From Streptomyces malaysiensis subsp. samsunensis (lineage in GTDB: Bacteria > Actinomycetota > Actinomycetes > Streptomycetales > Streptomycetaceae), in assembly GCF_024519315.1 (NCBI RefSeq), contig NZ_JANIIC010000057.1:1-64000 (forward strand): a stretch of 64,000 nucleotides of DNA. Direction: 5' to 3'. The notes beneath the pieces were generated by a model. That model saw nothing but the letters and a program-made list of their open reading frames with translations, was not told where the DNA came from and made no database searches. Below are positions 42,099-50,746 of this stretch, in pieces (the first letter of the stretch is position 1; each line of letters opens with the position of its first letter). A program made the position numbers and the translations under genes.

Positions 42099-43250
42099 TC
42101 AGCCTCCGGCCGCGGGCCGCATCGACTGCTGGCGGTGGATGCTGCCGCTGAGGGAGGTCAGCCGGGTGCCGCTGGCGCCCCAGCGGTCGGCGATGATCTC
42201 GGCCGCGATGCTGACGGCGGTCTCCTCGGGGGTACGGGCACCGAGGTCCAGGCCGATCGGCGAGGCGAGCCGGGCCAGCGACTCCTCGCCGAGACCGGTG
42301 GCGCGCAGCCGCCGGAGCCGGTCGTCATGGGTGCGGCGGGAGCCCATGGCGCCGACGTAGGCCAGCGGCAGGCGCAGGGCGACCTCGAGCAGCGGCACAT
42401 CGAACTTCGGGTCGTGGGTGAGCACACAGACCACCGTGCGTTCGTCGATCCGGCCCGCCTCCGCCTCGGTACGCAGATAGCGGTGCGGCCAGTCGGTCAC
42501 CACCTCGTGGGCCTCGGGGAAGCGGCGCGCGGTGGCGAAGACCGGACGGGCGTCGCACACGGTGACGTGGTAGCCGAGGTATCCGCCGATCCGGGCCATG
42601 GCCGCCGCGAAGTCGACGGCGCCGAAGACCAGCATCCGCGGCGGGGTGGCGTGGACCGAGACGAACAGGGTGAGTTCCTCGTCCATGCGGGTGCCGTCGT
42701 AGCCGTAGCGCAGGGTCTCGGTGCGGCCGCCGGCCAGCAGTGCGCGCGCGTCCTGGGCGACGGCCGCGTCCAGCCGCCCGGAGCCGAGCGACCCCGAGGT
42801 GCCCTCGGGCCGTACGACCAGCCGGCGGCCCAGCCGGCCCTCCGGGTCGGACCCGTCGACGGCCACGCAGATCACCTCGGCCACCGGTTCCCCGGCGGCG
42901 ACCGCCGTGGCCACCTCGCCCAGTTCGGGGAAGCCCTCGGGGTCGATCCGCTCCACGAAGACATCGATGATGCCGCCGCAGGTCAGCCCGACCGCGAAGG
43001 CGTCGTCATCGCTGACGCCATAGCGCTCCAGCACGGGACTGCCGCTGTCGGTCACCTCCTGGGCCAGTTCGTAGACGGCGCCTTCGACACAGCCGCCGGA
43101 GACGCTGCCGATCGCGGCGCCATCGGGCCCGACCAGCATGCTCGTCCCGGGCGGCAGCGGCGAGGAATGCCAGGTCGCCACCACCGTGGCACGGGCGAAC
43201 GGCTCGCCCTCGCCCCACCATCGGTGCATCTGCGCTACGACGTCTCGCAT
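42099..43250 (-). CDS. XdhC/CoxI-family molybdenum-cofactor chaperone (PaoD-like)
   Basis: A 383-residue protein that loads sulfurated molybdenum cofactor into its partner enzyme. The N-terminal XdhC_CoxI domain has FARATVVATWHSSPLPPGTS, VGPDGAAIGSVSGGCVEGAV and GLTCGGIIDVFVE, with the two cysteines used in cofactor binding. The C-terminal Rossmann-like domain has VFGAVDFAAAMARIGGYLGY and YVGAMGSRRTHDDRL. The start at 43250 (GAGGAG 11 bases upstream) gives the family start. It is divergent from the three-subunit oxidoreductase operon it presumably serves, across one shared palindrome. Confidence 0.93.
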   Translation of the reverse strand: MRDVVAQMHRWWGEGEPFARATVVATWHSSPLPPGTSMLVGPDGAAIGSVSGGCVEGAVYELAQEVTDSGSPVLERYGVSDDDAFAVGLTCGGIIDVFVERIDPEGFPELGEVATAVAAGEPVAEVICVAVDGSDPEGRLGRRLVVRPEGTSGSLGSGRLDAAVAQDARALLAGGRTETLRYGYDGTRMDEELTLFVSVHATPPRMLVFGAVDFAAAMARIGGYLGYHVTVCDARPVFATARRFPEAHEVVTDWPHRYLRTEAEAGRIDERTVVCVLTHDPKFDVPLLEVALRLPLAYVGAMGSRRTHDDRLRRLRATGLGEESLARLASPIGLDLGARTPEETAVSIAAEIIADRWGASGTRLTSLSGSIHRQQSMRPAAGG

Positions 43251-43281
43251 GGAATCCAAATCTCCTCGCGCGTCCATGTAA

Positions 43282-43301
43282 GAGGTTGATACATTCAATG
43301 T

Positions 43302-43310
<9 letters not shown>
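43282..43310. promoter_or_regulatory. Palindromic operator over the oxidoreductase start codon
   Basis: The core ATACATT-C-AATGTAT (43289-43303) is a perfect dyad, and GAGG (43282-43285) and CCTC (43307-43310) extend it. It covers the small-subunit ATG at 43302 and lies 32 bases from the divergent chaperone start. A regulator bound here, most likely the TetR protein encoded after the operon, would block both directions. The absence of a normally spaced ribosome site suggests a leaderless or near-leaderless message. Confidence 0.72.
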
Positions 43311-43891
<581 letters not shown>

Positions 43892-43895
<4 letters not shown>

Positions 43896-44893
43896 AGGAG
43901 TTCGCCTACGCCCGCGCGGGCGACGCCGCCGAGGCCGCCGCGCTGATGGCCGAGCGCCCCGACGCCACCTATATCGGCGGGGGCACCAATCTGGTGGACC
44001 TGATGAAGCTCGGCGTCACCGGCCCCGGGCTGCTCATCGACGTCTCCCGGCTGCCGTACGACCGGATCGAGCACCGCGACGACGGCTCCGCGCTGATCGG
44101 CGCCACCGTGCGCAACGGCGCTCTGGCGGGCGATCCGGGCATCCGCGAGCGCTTCCCGCTGCTGTCCCAGGCGCTGCTGGCCGGGGCCTCCGGGCAGTTG
44201 CGCACGGTCGCCACGGTGGGCGGCAACCTGCTCCAGCGCACCCGCTGCGGGTACTTCCAGGACGTCACCAAGCCGTGCAACAAGCGCGAGCCGGGCAGCG
44301 GGTGTCCGGCGATCGAGGGGGCGCACCGCGATCTGGCCGTGCTGGGCACCTCCGACCACTGCGTGGCCTCCCATCCCTCCGATATGGCGGTGGCGCTGGT
44401 GGCGCTCGACGCGGTGGCGCATCTGCGGTCGGTGGACGGCGGCACCCGCACCGTCCCGGTGGCCGAGCTGTATGTGCTGCCCGGCGACACCCCGCACCGG
44501 GAGACCGTCCTGGACCGCGGCGACCTCATCACCGCCGTGGAGCTGCCCCCGCCGCCACCGGCCGCCCGGATGCGCTACCGCAAGGTGCGTGACCGCTGGT
44601 CGTACGCCTTCGCGCTGGTGAGCGTCGCCACCGCGGTGTCGGTGGCCGAGGACGGCTCGCTCGATGATGTACGGATCGCGCTCGGCGGGGTGGCGCCGCG
44701 GCCGTGGCGCGCCCGGATCGCCGAGGAGCGGCTGCGCGGCGCCCGGCCCGATGAGAAGACGCTGCGGGAAGCGGCGCGGGCCGAGCTGGCCGGGGCACGG
44801 CCGCTGCCGGACAACGCCTTCAAGGTCGACCTGGCCACTGATCTGATCGTCGCGGGCGTCCGCGACCTCGTCGCGAGGAAGGATCGCGCATGA
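43892..44893 (+). CDS. FAD subunit of aldehyde oxidoreductase (PaoB-like, with extra Fe-S cysteines)
   Basis: A 333-residue FAD-binding subunit. The FAD motifs are ATYIGGGTNLVDLMKLGV and LRTVATVGGNLLQRTRC. A cysteine-rich loop follows directly (RCGYFQD, CNKREPGSGC), the mark of the PaoB/YagS type, where it holds a [4Fe-4S] cluster not found in ordinary xanthine dehydrogenases. The C-terminal CO-dehydrogenase-flavoprotein domain (RKVRDRWSYAFALVSVA) is complete. It overlaps the genes on both sides by four bases. This loop is the best reason to call the enzyme aldehyde oxidoreductase instead of xanthine dehydrogenase. Confidence 0.93.
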
Positions 44894-47052
44894 CCACCGT
44901 CGAGCAGAGCATCGGCGCCCCGATGACCCGGGTCGACGGCCTGGACAAGGTGACCGGCGCGGCGCGCTACGCCTATGAGTTCCCCACCCAGGACGTCGGC
45001 TACGTATGGCCGGTGCAGGCAACGGTCGCCCGTGGCCGGGTGACGGAGGTCGATCCCGCCCCGGCGCTGGCCCTGCCCGGTGTGCTGACGGTGCTCGACC
45101 ACACCAACGCCCCGCGGCTGAACGCCGAGGCGGAGGTGAGCGCGGACCTGTTCGTGCTCCAGTCCCCTCGGGTGGCGTACCACGGCCAGATCGTGGCCGC
45201 CGTGGTGGCCACCTCACTGGAGGCGGCGCGCGAGGGCGCGGCGGCGGTCCGGGTGCGCTATGAGCGGGAGCCGCACGATGTGGTGCTGCGCGCCGACGAC
45301 GAGCGGCTGGAGATCGCCGAGACGGTGACCGACGGCAGCCCGGGGTTGGTCGAGCGCGGTGACGCCGACGCGGCCTGGGCCGCCGCCCCGGTGCGGGTGG
45401 ACGGGACGTACACCACTCCGGTGGAGCATCCGAGCCCGATGGAGCCGCATGCCACCATCGCGGTGTGGGACGAGGACCGGCTGACGCTGTTCAACTCCGA
45501 CCAGGGTCCCTATATGAGCGCGCAGCTGCTGTCCGCGCTGTTCGGGATCGAGCTGAGCGCGGTGGAGGTCGTCGCCGAGTACATCGGCGGGGGCTTCGGG
45601 TCCAAGGGCATTCCGCGCTCACCGACCGTGCTCGCGGCGCTCGCCGCACGGGACGTCGGACGGCCGGTGAAGATCGCCCTGACCCGGCAGCAGATGTTCC
45701 AGCTGGTGCCCTACCGCTCCCCCACGATCCAGCGGGTGCGGCTGGGTGCCGAGCGCGACGGCCGGCTGACGGTGATCCAGCACGAGTCGGTGCAGCAGCG
45801 CTCGACCCTGGTGCCGTTCGCCGACCAGACGGTGTCCTCGACACGGATGATGTACGCGGCGCCCAGCGCCCGTACGACGGTGAGGGTGGCGCCGCTGGAT
45901 GTGATGACACCCGCCTGGTTCCGGGCCCCCGGCCACACCCCGGGGATGTTCGCGCTGGAATCGGCCGTCGACGAGCTGGCCGAGGCGCTGGGCATGGACC
46001 CGATCGAGCTGCGGATCCGCAATGAGCCGGAGCTCGACCCGGAGAGCGGCAAGCCGTTCAGCAGCCGCAACCTGGTGGCCTGTCTGCGCGAGGGCGCGGC
46101 GCGCTTCGGCTGGGAGCACCGCGATCCGACACCGGGGATCCGGCGCGAGGGGCGCTGGCTGGTCGGCACCGGTGTGGCCGCCTCGCACCACCCGGACTAC
46201 ACCTTCCCCTCCTCCGCGGTGGCGCGCGCCGAGGAGGACGGCACCTACCGGGTGCGCATCGGCGCGGCCGACCTCGGCACGGGCGCCCGCACCGCGCTCA
46301 CCCAGGTGGCGGCGGACGCGCTCGGCATTCCGCTGTCGCGGCTGCGGCTGGAGATCGGCCGTGCGTCGCTGGGCATGGCGCCGTTCGCGGGCGGTTCGCT
46401 CGGCACCGCCTCCTGGGGCTGGGCGGTGGACAAGGCGTGCCGTGCGCTGCTGAAGAAGCTGGACGGCTACGCGGGTGTGGTCCCGGAAGGCGGTCTTGAG
46501 GTGGTGGCCGACACCACCGAGGACGTGGGGCGGCGGGCGGATCTGTCGCGGCACACCTTCGGGGCGCAGTTCGCCCAGGTGCGGGTGGACTCCGACACCG
46601 GTGAGATCCGGGTGGACCGGATGCTGGGGGTGTTCGCGGCCGGGCGGATCGTCAATCCGCGTACCGCGCGCTCGCAGTTCCTGGGGGCCATGACGATGGG
46701 TCTGTCGATGGCGCTGCTGGAGATCGGCGAGGTCGATCCGGTCTTCGGCGACTTCGCCAACCATGACTTCGCGGGCTATCACATCGCCGCCCACGCCGAT
46801 GTCCCGCGGCTGGACGTGGTGTGCCTGGAGGAGAGCGACAACACCTCCAACCCGGTGGGCGCCAAGGGTATCGGCGAACTGGGCCTCGTGGGCGCGGCGG
46901 CGGCCATCGGCAACGCCTTCCACCATGCGACCGGCGAGCGGGTACGGGATCTGCCGATCCGCATCGAGCGTTCGCGGGAGGCGCTGAAGGCGGCCCGGTC
47001 CGCTGAAAAGCGCAGGCCAGGGGCGGGTGAGCCGGAGTCACGGGTCGGGTAG
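44890..47052 (+). CDS. Molybdenum-binding subunit of aldehyde oxidoreductase (PaoC-like)
   Basis: A 720-residue catalytic subunit. The N-terminal a/b-hammerhead domain starts MTRVDGLDKVTGAARYAYEF. The cofactor-binding domains contain VEHPSPMEPHATIAVW, EYIGGGFGSKGI, the FRAPGHTPGMFALESA loop and, near the end, GAKGIGELGLVG with the catalytic Glu. Length matches PaoC. With the small and FAD subunits it would oxidise aldehydes (aromatic ones in the E. coli enzyme) to acids. The last 20 residues are a basic, disordered tail. Ends ten bases before the TetR gene. Confidence 0.94.
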   Translation: MTTVEQSIGAPMTRVDGLDKVTGAARYAYEFPTQDVGYVWPVQATVARGRVTEVDPAPALALPGVLTVLDHTNAPRLNAEAEVSADLFVLQSPRVAYHGQIVAAVVATSLEAAREGAAAVRVRYEREPHDVVLRADDERLEIAETVTDGSPGLVERGDADAAWAAAPVRVDGTYTTPVEHPSPMEPHATIAVWDEDRLTLFNSDQGPYMSAQLLSALFGIELSAVEVVAEYIGGGFGSKGIPRSPTVLAALAARDVGRPVKIALTRQQMFQLVPYRSPTIQRVRLGAERDGRLTVIQHESVQQRSTLVPFADQTVSSTRMMYAAPSARTTVRVAPLDVMTPAWFRAPGHTPGMFALESAVDELAEALGMDPIELRIRNEPELDPESGKPFSSRNLVACLREGAARFGWEHRDPTPGIRREGRWLVGTGVAASHHPDYTFPSSAVARAEEDGTYRVRIGAADLGTGARTALTQVAADALGIPLSRLRLEIGRASLGMAPFAGGSLGTASWGWAVDKACRALLKKLDGYAGVVPEGGLEVVADTTEDVGRRADLSRHTFGAQFAQVRVDSDTGEIRVDRMLGVFAAGRIVNPRTARSQFLGAMTMGLSMALLEIGEVDPVFGDFANHDFAGYHIAAHADVPRLDVVCLEESDNTSNPVGAKGIGELGLVGAAAAIGNAFHHATGERVRDLPIRIERSREALKAARSAEKRRPGAGEPESRVG

Positions 47053-47062
47053 GGTCACCCGA

Positions 47063-47710
47063 ATGGCACCCACTCCGAAAGGACGCGCCACCTACCACCA
47101 CGGCGACCTGGCCGCCGCGCTGGTGCAGACGACCCTGGAAATCATCGACGAGGTCGGGGTGCGTGGCTTCTCCGTGGCGGAGGCCGCGCGCCGCACCTGT
47201 GTGAGTCCCGGTGCGCCGTACCGCCATTTCGCCGACCGTGACGCGCTGCTCGCGGCCGCCGCGCTGGAGGTCTCGCGGCGGCTGCGGGCCATCTACCTCG
47301 AGACCGCGGCCGACGTCGGGTCGGCCCAGGAGCGGCTGGCGACGGTGGCGGGCACCTTCGTGCGGACGGCCGCCCGCTACCGCGGCGGGCTGGACATCCT
47401 TTTCGCGCCGGGGCTGCGGGCCACCCATCCGGAGCTACGGGACAGCACCCGGGAGTTCGTCGATCTGCTGCTGCCGAGCGCCTTCGAGGTGGTCGCCCCG
47501 GGCGACGCCGCGGTGACCGCCGTGGCCCTGCTCGACGCTCTGCACGCGCTCGCCCGGGGCTATGTCGCCCAATTGCTCGAAGGGAAGTTCGGCGATCCGG
47601 ATGATGTGGTCGAGGAGGTCGCCACCCGTGCGACCCGGGCCGCACGGGCGCTGGTGGCGGGCTACGGCGTGTCTTCGGGACCCGTCGGAGAGGGGTGCGG
47701 GGACCGCTGA
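47063..47710 (+). CDS. TetR-family regulator
   Basis: A 215-residue repressor with the HTH at residues about 10-58 (YHHGDLAAALVQTTLEII, FSVAEAARRTCVSPGAPYRH, FADRDALLAAAA). The C-terminal domain matches the TetR_C/WHG subgroup. It lies ten bases after the molybdenum subunit with a weak ribosome site, so it is probably co-transcribed with the oxidoreductase and may bind the palindrome at the head of that operon, giving feedback control by an aldehyde. Confidence 0.92.
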   Translation: MAPTPKGRATYHHGDLAAALVQTTLEIIDEVGVRGFSVAEAARRTCVSPGAPYRHFADRDALLAAAALEVSRRLRAIYLETAADVGSAQERLATVAGTFVRTAARYRGGLDILFAPGLRATHPELRDSTREFVDLLLPSAFEVVAPGDAAVTAVALLDALHALARGYVAQLLEGKFGDPDDVVEEVATRATRAARALVAGYGVSSGPVGEGCGDR

Positions 47711-47792
47711 CGGAGGGACAGAATTTCTTCTTCCGCTTCACGTTCTTCGTTCGGCGCGCATACCGTCGATGCGGAACGGATCGGAGGAACAG

Positions 47793-48686
47793 ATGTCCCT
47801 GAAATCCGGTAACGCCCATCGGGCCCCTTCGCGTCTGCGCTCGCCCTACGCCATCGGCGGACTGGGAGTGGTGGTCACCGCCGCCGTCCTCGCCACCCTC
47901 GTACCGGCCACGGCCTCGACGACCGACCCCGACCACGACGCCGGCACCGACCCGGCCCCCGCATCGTCCGTTCCGCACCCCGAGCGGGACTGGATGGGCT
48001 CGACCATCGCCCACCACGAGCGGACCGACCCCAACGCCCTGCCCAGGTCCACCAGAGCCGCCTCGGTGGAGGGTGTGGACGTCAGCGACCATCAGGGTTC
48101 GGTCGACTGGGCGGCCCTCTGGGACGACAACGTCCGATTCGCCTATGTGAAGGCCACCGAGAGCACGACGTACAAGAACCCCTCGTTCGCCTCGCAGTAC
48201 AACGGCTCCTTCGAGCAGGGCATGCTCCGCGGCGCCTACCACTTCGCCCTGCCGGATCGCTCCGGCGGCACCCGTCAGGCGGACTTCTTCGTCGCCAACG
48301 GAGGCGACTGGTCGGACGACGGCAAGACGCTGCCGCCCGTCCTGGACCTCGAGTACAACCCGTACGGAGCAACCTGCTACGGCCTGACCGCCTCGCAGAT
48401 CGTGAACTGGATCGGCGACTTCGCCGCGCGGGTCAAGGAGCGCACCGGACGTCAGCCGGTGATCTACACGACCACCGGCTGGTGGAAGACGTGCACCGGC
48501 AACAGCTCCGCCTTCGCCGAGCGGAACCCGCTGTGGCTGGCGCGGTACGCCGCCACTCCCGGGCCCCTGCCGGCCGGGTGGAAGACCCACACCCTGTGGC
48601 AGTACACCTCCAGCGGGCCGCTGGTGGGCGACCACAACAGGTTCAACGGAAGCCTGGCGGGCCTCAGGGAGCTGGCCTCGGGGTGA
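47793..48686 (+). CDS. Secreted GH25 lysozyme
   Basis: A 297-residue peptidoglycan muramidase. A twin-basic N-terminus and hydrophobic segment (IGGLGVVVTAAVLATLVPAT, residues 21-40) make a signal peptide. The GH25 domain from about 92 on has EGVDVSDHQGSVDW (Asp 96 and 99), YVKATESTTYKNPSF, RGAYHFALPD, the catalytic pair in PVLDLEYN, and WLARYAATPG with TLWQYTSSG at the end. The start at 47793 is set by GGAGGA. Likely roles are cell-wall remodelling or killing of competitors. The domain is complete. Confidence 0.95.
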   Translation: MSLKSGNAHRAPSRLRSPYAIGGLGVVVTAAVLATLVPATASTTDPDHDAGTDPAPASSVPHPERDWMGSTIAHHERTDPNALPRSTRAASVEGVDVSDHQGSVDWAALWDDNVRFAYVKATESTTYKNPSFASQYNGSFEQGMLRGAYHFALPDRSGGTRQADFFVANGGDWSDDGKTLPPVLDLEYNPYGATCYGLTASQIVNWIGDFAARVKERTGRQPVIYTTTGWWKTCTGNSSAFAERNPLWLARYAATPGPLPAGWKTHTLWQYTSSGPLVGDHNRFNGSLAGLRELASG

Positions 48687-48697
48687 GGCGGCGGCGC

Positions 48698-49306
48698 TCA
48701 GCCGCCGAGCACACCGCCGACTCCGCCGAGCACACCGTCGAGGGTGTCCCCGACACCGTCCACCAGGCCGCCCACCAGGCCCTTGCCGTGGTGACCGCCC
48801 TGGCCGGGGGGCTGCGACGGCTCGCCGGGCCGCTGCGACGGAGTGGTCGGATCCGGGCTCGGGGTCGTCTCGCTCTCGCTCGGTGCGGAGGGCCGCTCCG
48901 AGGGGACCTGGTCGTCCCGCTGCGCCGGGGTGGGGGCCGCCTCGGTGGGCGCGGCCTTGGAGGGGGCCGCGTCCGGGGTGGCATGGGTGGTGGGCCGCTG
49001 GGCGCTCCGGTCCGTACCCCCGCCACCGGGGGTGGCGGCGTCCGTGTGGTCGGAGATGAGCTTGGGCTTCGCGGACTCGCTGGGCGAGACATGGCTCCGC
49101 GCGGGCGTGTGATCGGCGGTGGGCTCGATGTCGGGCGCCTGGGCCTGCTGCGCGTTCACATCGGAGCGGGCCTCCACGGACTTGTCACCGCCGACCGTCG
49201 AGTTGAGGCCGATGGCTATGGTTCCGGCCACTCCGAGGGCGGTGGCCGCCTTGAGCGTCGTGGCACGCGCCTGCTGTGCGGCGGTCGGTCGGCTATGTCG
49301 ACCCAT
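48698..49306 (-). CDS. Hypothetical exported low-complexity protein
   Basis: A 202-residue protein with an uncleaved or late-cleaved signal (ATTLKAATALGVAGTIAIGL, about residues 15-34), then a long disordered part rich in Pro, Ser, Thr and Ala, and a Gly/Val/Leu-rich end where Gly-Gly-Val-Leu/Val-type steps repeat (GLVGGLVDGVGDTLDGVLGG). No family is recognised. Such proteins may be surface or wall-associated. GGGGAGA precedes the ATG. A weak GGCGGC/GCCGCC hairpin lies at its 3' end, shared with the convergent lysozyme. Confidence 0.7.
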   Translation of the reverse strand: MGRHSRPTAAQQARATTLKAATALGVAGTIAIGLNSTVGGDKSVEARSDVNAQQAQAPDIEPTADHTPARSHVSPSESAKPKLISDHTDAATPGGGGTDRSAQRPTTHATPDAAPSKAAPTEAAPTPAQRDDQVPSERPSAPSESETTPSPDPTTPSQRPGEPSQPPGQGGHHGKGLVGGLVDGVGDTLDGVLGGVGGVLGG

Positions 49307-49432
49307 TTCGCTGGTCTCCCCGTAATGGCATGGGTTGGGTGCAGTGCTCCGGAAGGTCCGGTTCCCGGCGGAACCGGCGTCCGACGCACACGTGTTACAC
49401 AGTAAAGAACGAGCCAGATGATAACCACGGTC

Positions 49433-49462
49433 CCCCGGTGTACGGCCACCCGTACACCGGGG
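49433..49462 (-). terminator. Perfect 13-bp hairpin after the acyltransferase gene
   Basis: The arms 49433-49445 and 49450-49462 pair perfectly with a four-base loop, ten bases past the acyltransferase stop. It ends the leftward glycosyltransferase operon. The AT-richer stretch at about 49400-49430 (ACACAGTAAAGAACGAG) on the far side is the likely promoter zone of the exported protein. Confidence 0.88.
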
Positions 49463-49471
49463 AACGTGTGT

Positions 49472-50746
49472 TCATCCCTGGCCCGCGGCCTCCGGATAGA
49501 AGTCGCGGGGACGGCCGCGACCGTCCTTGAGCTTGCCGAGCAGGCTCGCCGGGTACTCGATGACCCAGTAGCTCACCGCGGCGCCGGCCACGGCCACCAC
49601 CATCACGATGACCACGGCGAGCGGGAAGCCCTCCTGGCCGTCGGGGGGCAGCAGCCCGGCGTTGTACAGCGCCAGCATGATCGGCTCATGCCAGACGAAG
49701 AGGCTGTAGCTGGCCAGCCCCACACCGGTGAGCCAGCGCACCGTGAGACACCGGTGCCACCGCCCCCGCCGCCGCACATGGATGGTGCTGTAGAGCAGCA
49801 CCATCCACAGCAGGGCGGACAGCGGATGGTAGAAGGTGGTGAGGAAGTCCTCCGCCTCCGTACCGCACAGGGACAGCAGATACAGCCCCACGACGGCGGC
49901 CACCCGCAGCGGGATCGCCACCTTCGCGTGGAGCTGTCCCCGGTCGCCGAGGGCCACCATCAGCACCGCGAGGCCCATGCCCGCCGCGAACCCGCCGAAG
50001 CGGGCCTGCGGACCGAAGAACACCGGCCATTCGGTGTGCGGGATGTCCAGCCCGTAGCGGGCGACCGCGATCCAGATGAACGGCCCGATGTACAGCAGGG
50101 CACATCCCACGGCGCACACCGCCACCCGCGAGGCCCTCCGGCGCAGCGGACGGCAGGCGCGGGCGGCCAGGGGGCCGAGCGCCACCAGCACCACATAGAA
50201 CATGATTTCCAGCGACAGCGACCAGGTGGGGCCGATCGTGTAGAAGATCTGCTCCTGGTCGAAGACCTGGGTGAAGGTGAGGTGGCGCACCAGATCGGAC
50301 CACTCGCCGGGCAGAGTGGGGTTGCGGGTGGCCCAGACGAACGTGACCGCCAGGAAGTACAGCGGGACGATCCGGATGGCCCGCCGGAAGAGGAACACCC
50401 GGCCGGGGCGGGTCGAGCCCCCGTCGATCGCCGCCCGTGCGTAGGACAGCGTCAGCAGATACGCGGACAGGACGAAGAAGAAGTCGATGACCTCCAGCGA
50501 CACCAGCGCGTTCGCGTACCGGTTGGGCACCGGTGAGTGGGCGCCGTCCCGGTCGTAGGTGAAGTACTGCTGCCAGACGTGGAAGACGACCGTGAGCAGC
50601 GCCGCCGTTCCCCTGAAGCCCTGGATCTCCGCGTTCATCCGGTTCCGTGCGGGCGCGCCCTTGGCGGGCGTGGCCTTGGCCGGCCGAGGTCCGGTGGCGG
50701 AGGCGGAGGCGGAGGCGGAGGTGATGGTCGTGGACAGGGTGCTCAT
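49472..50746 (-). CDS. Membrane acyltransferase (OafA/YrhL family)
   Basis: A 424-residue integral membrane acyltransferase 3 protein with about ten helices. The family marks are EIQGFRGTAALLTVVFHVWQ (with the catalytic His), RRAIRIVPLYFLAV (the R-R-x-x-R-I-x-P-x-Y motif), IGPTWSLSLEIMFYVV and, late, LFVWHEPIML. The first 36 residues are a Ser/Ala/Lys tail. These enzymes transfer acetyl or other acyl groups to extracellular glycans. It overlaps the glycosyltransferase gene by four bases, so it likely decorates the polymer made by that enzyme. Confidence 0.93.
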   Translation of the reverse strand: MSTLSTTITSASASASATGPRPAKATPAKGAPARNRMNAEIQGFRGTAALLTVVFHVWQQYFTYDRDGAHSPVPNRYANALVSLEVIDFFFVLSAYLLTLSYARAAIDGGSTRPGRVFLFRRAIRIVPLYFLAVTFVWATRNPTLPGEWSDLVRHLTFTQVFDQEQIFYTIGPTWSLSLEIMFYVVLVALGPLAARACRPLRRRASRVAVCAVGCALLYIGPFIWIAVARYGLDIPHTEWPVFFGPQARFGGFAAGMGLAVLMVALGDRGQLHAKVAIPLRVAAVVGLYLLSLCGTEAEDFLTTFYHPLSALLWMVLLYSTIHVRRRGRWHRCLTVRWLTGVGLASYSLFVWHEPIMLALYNAGLLPPDGQEGFPLAVVIVMVVAVAGAAVSYWVIEYPASLLGKLKDGRGRPRDFYPEAAGQG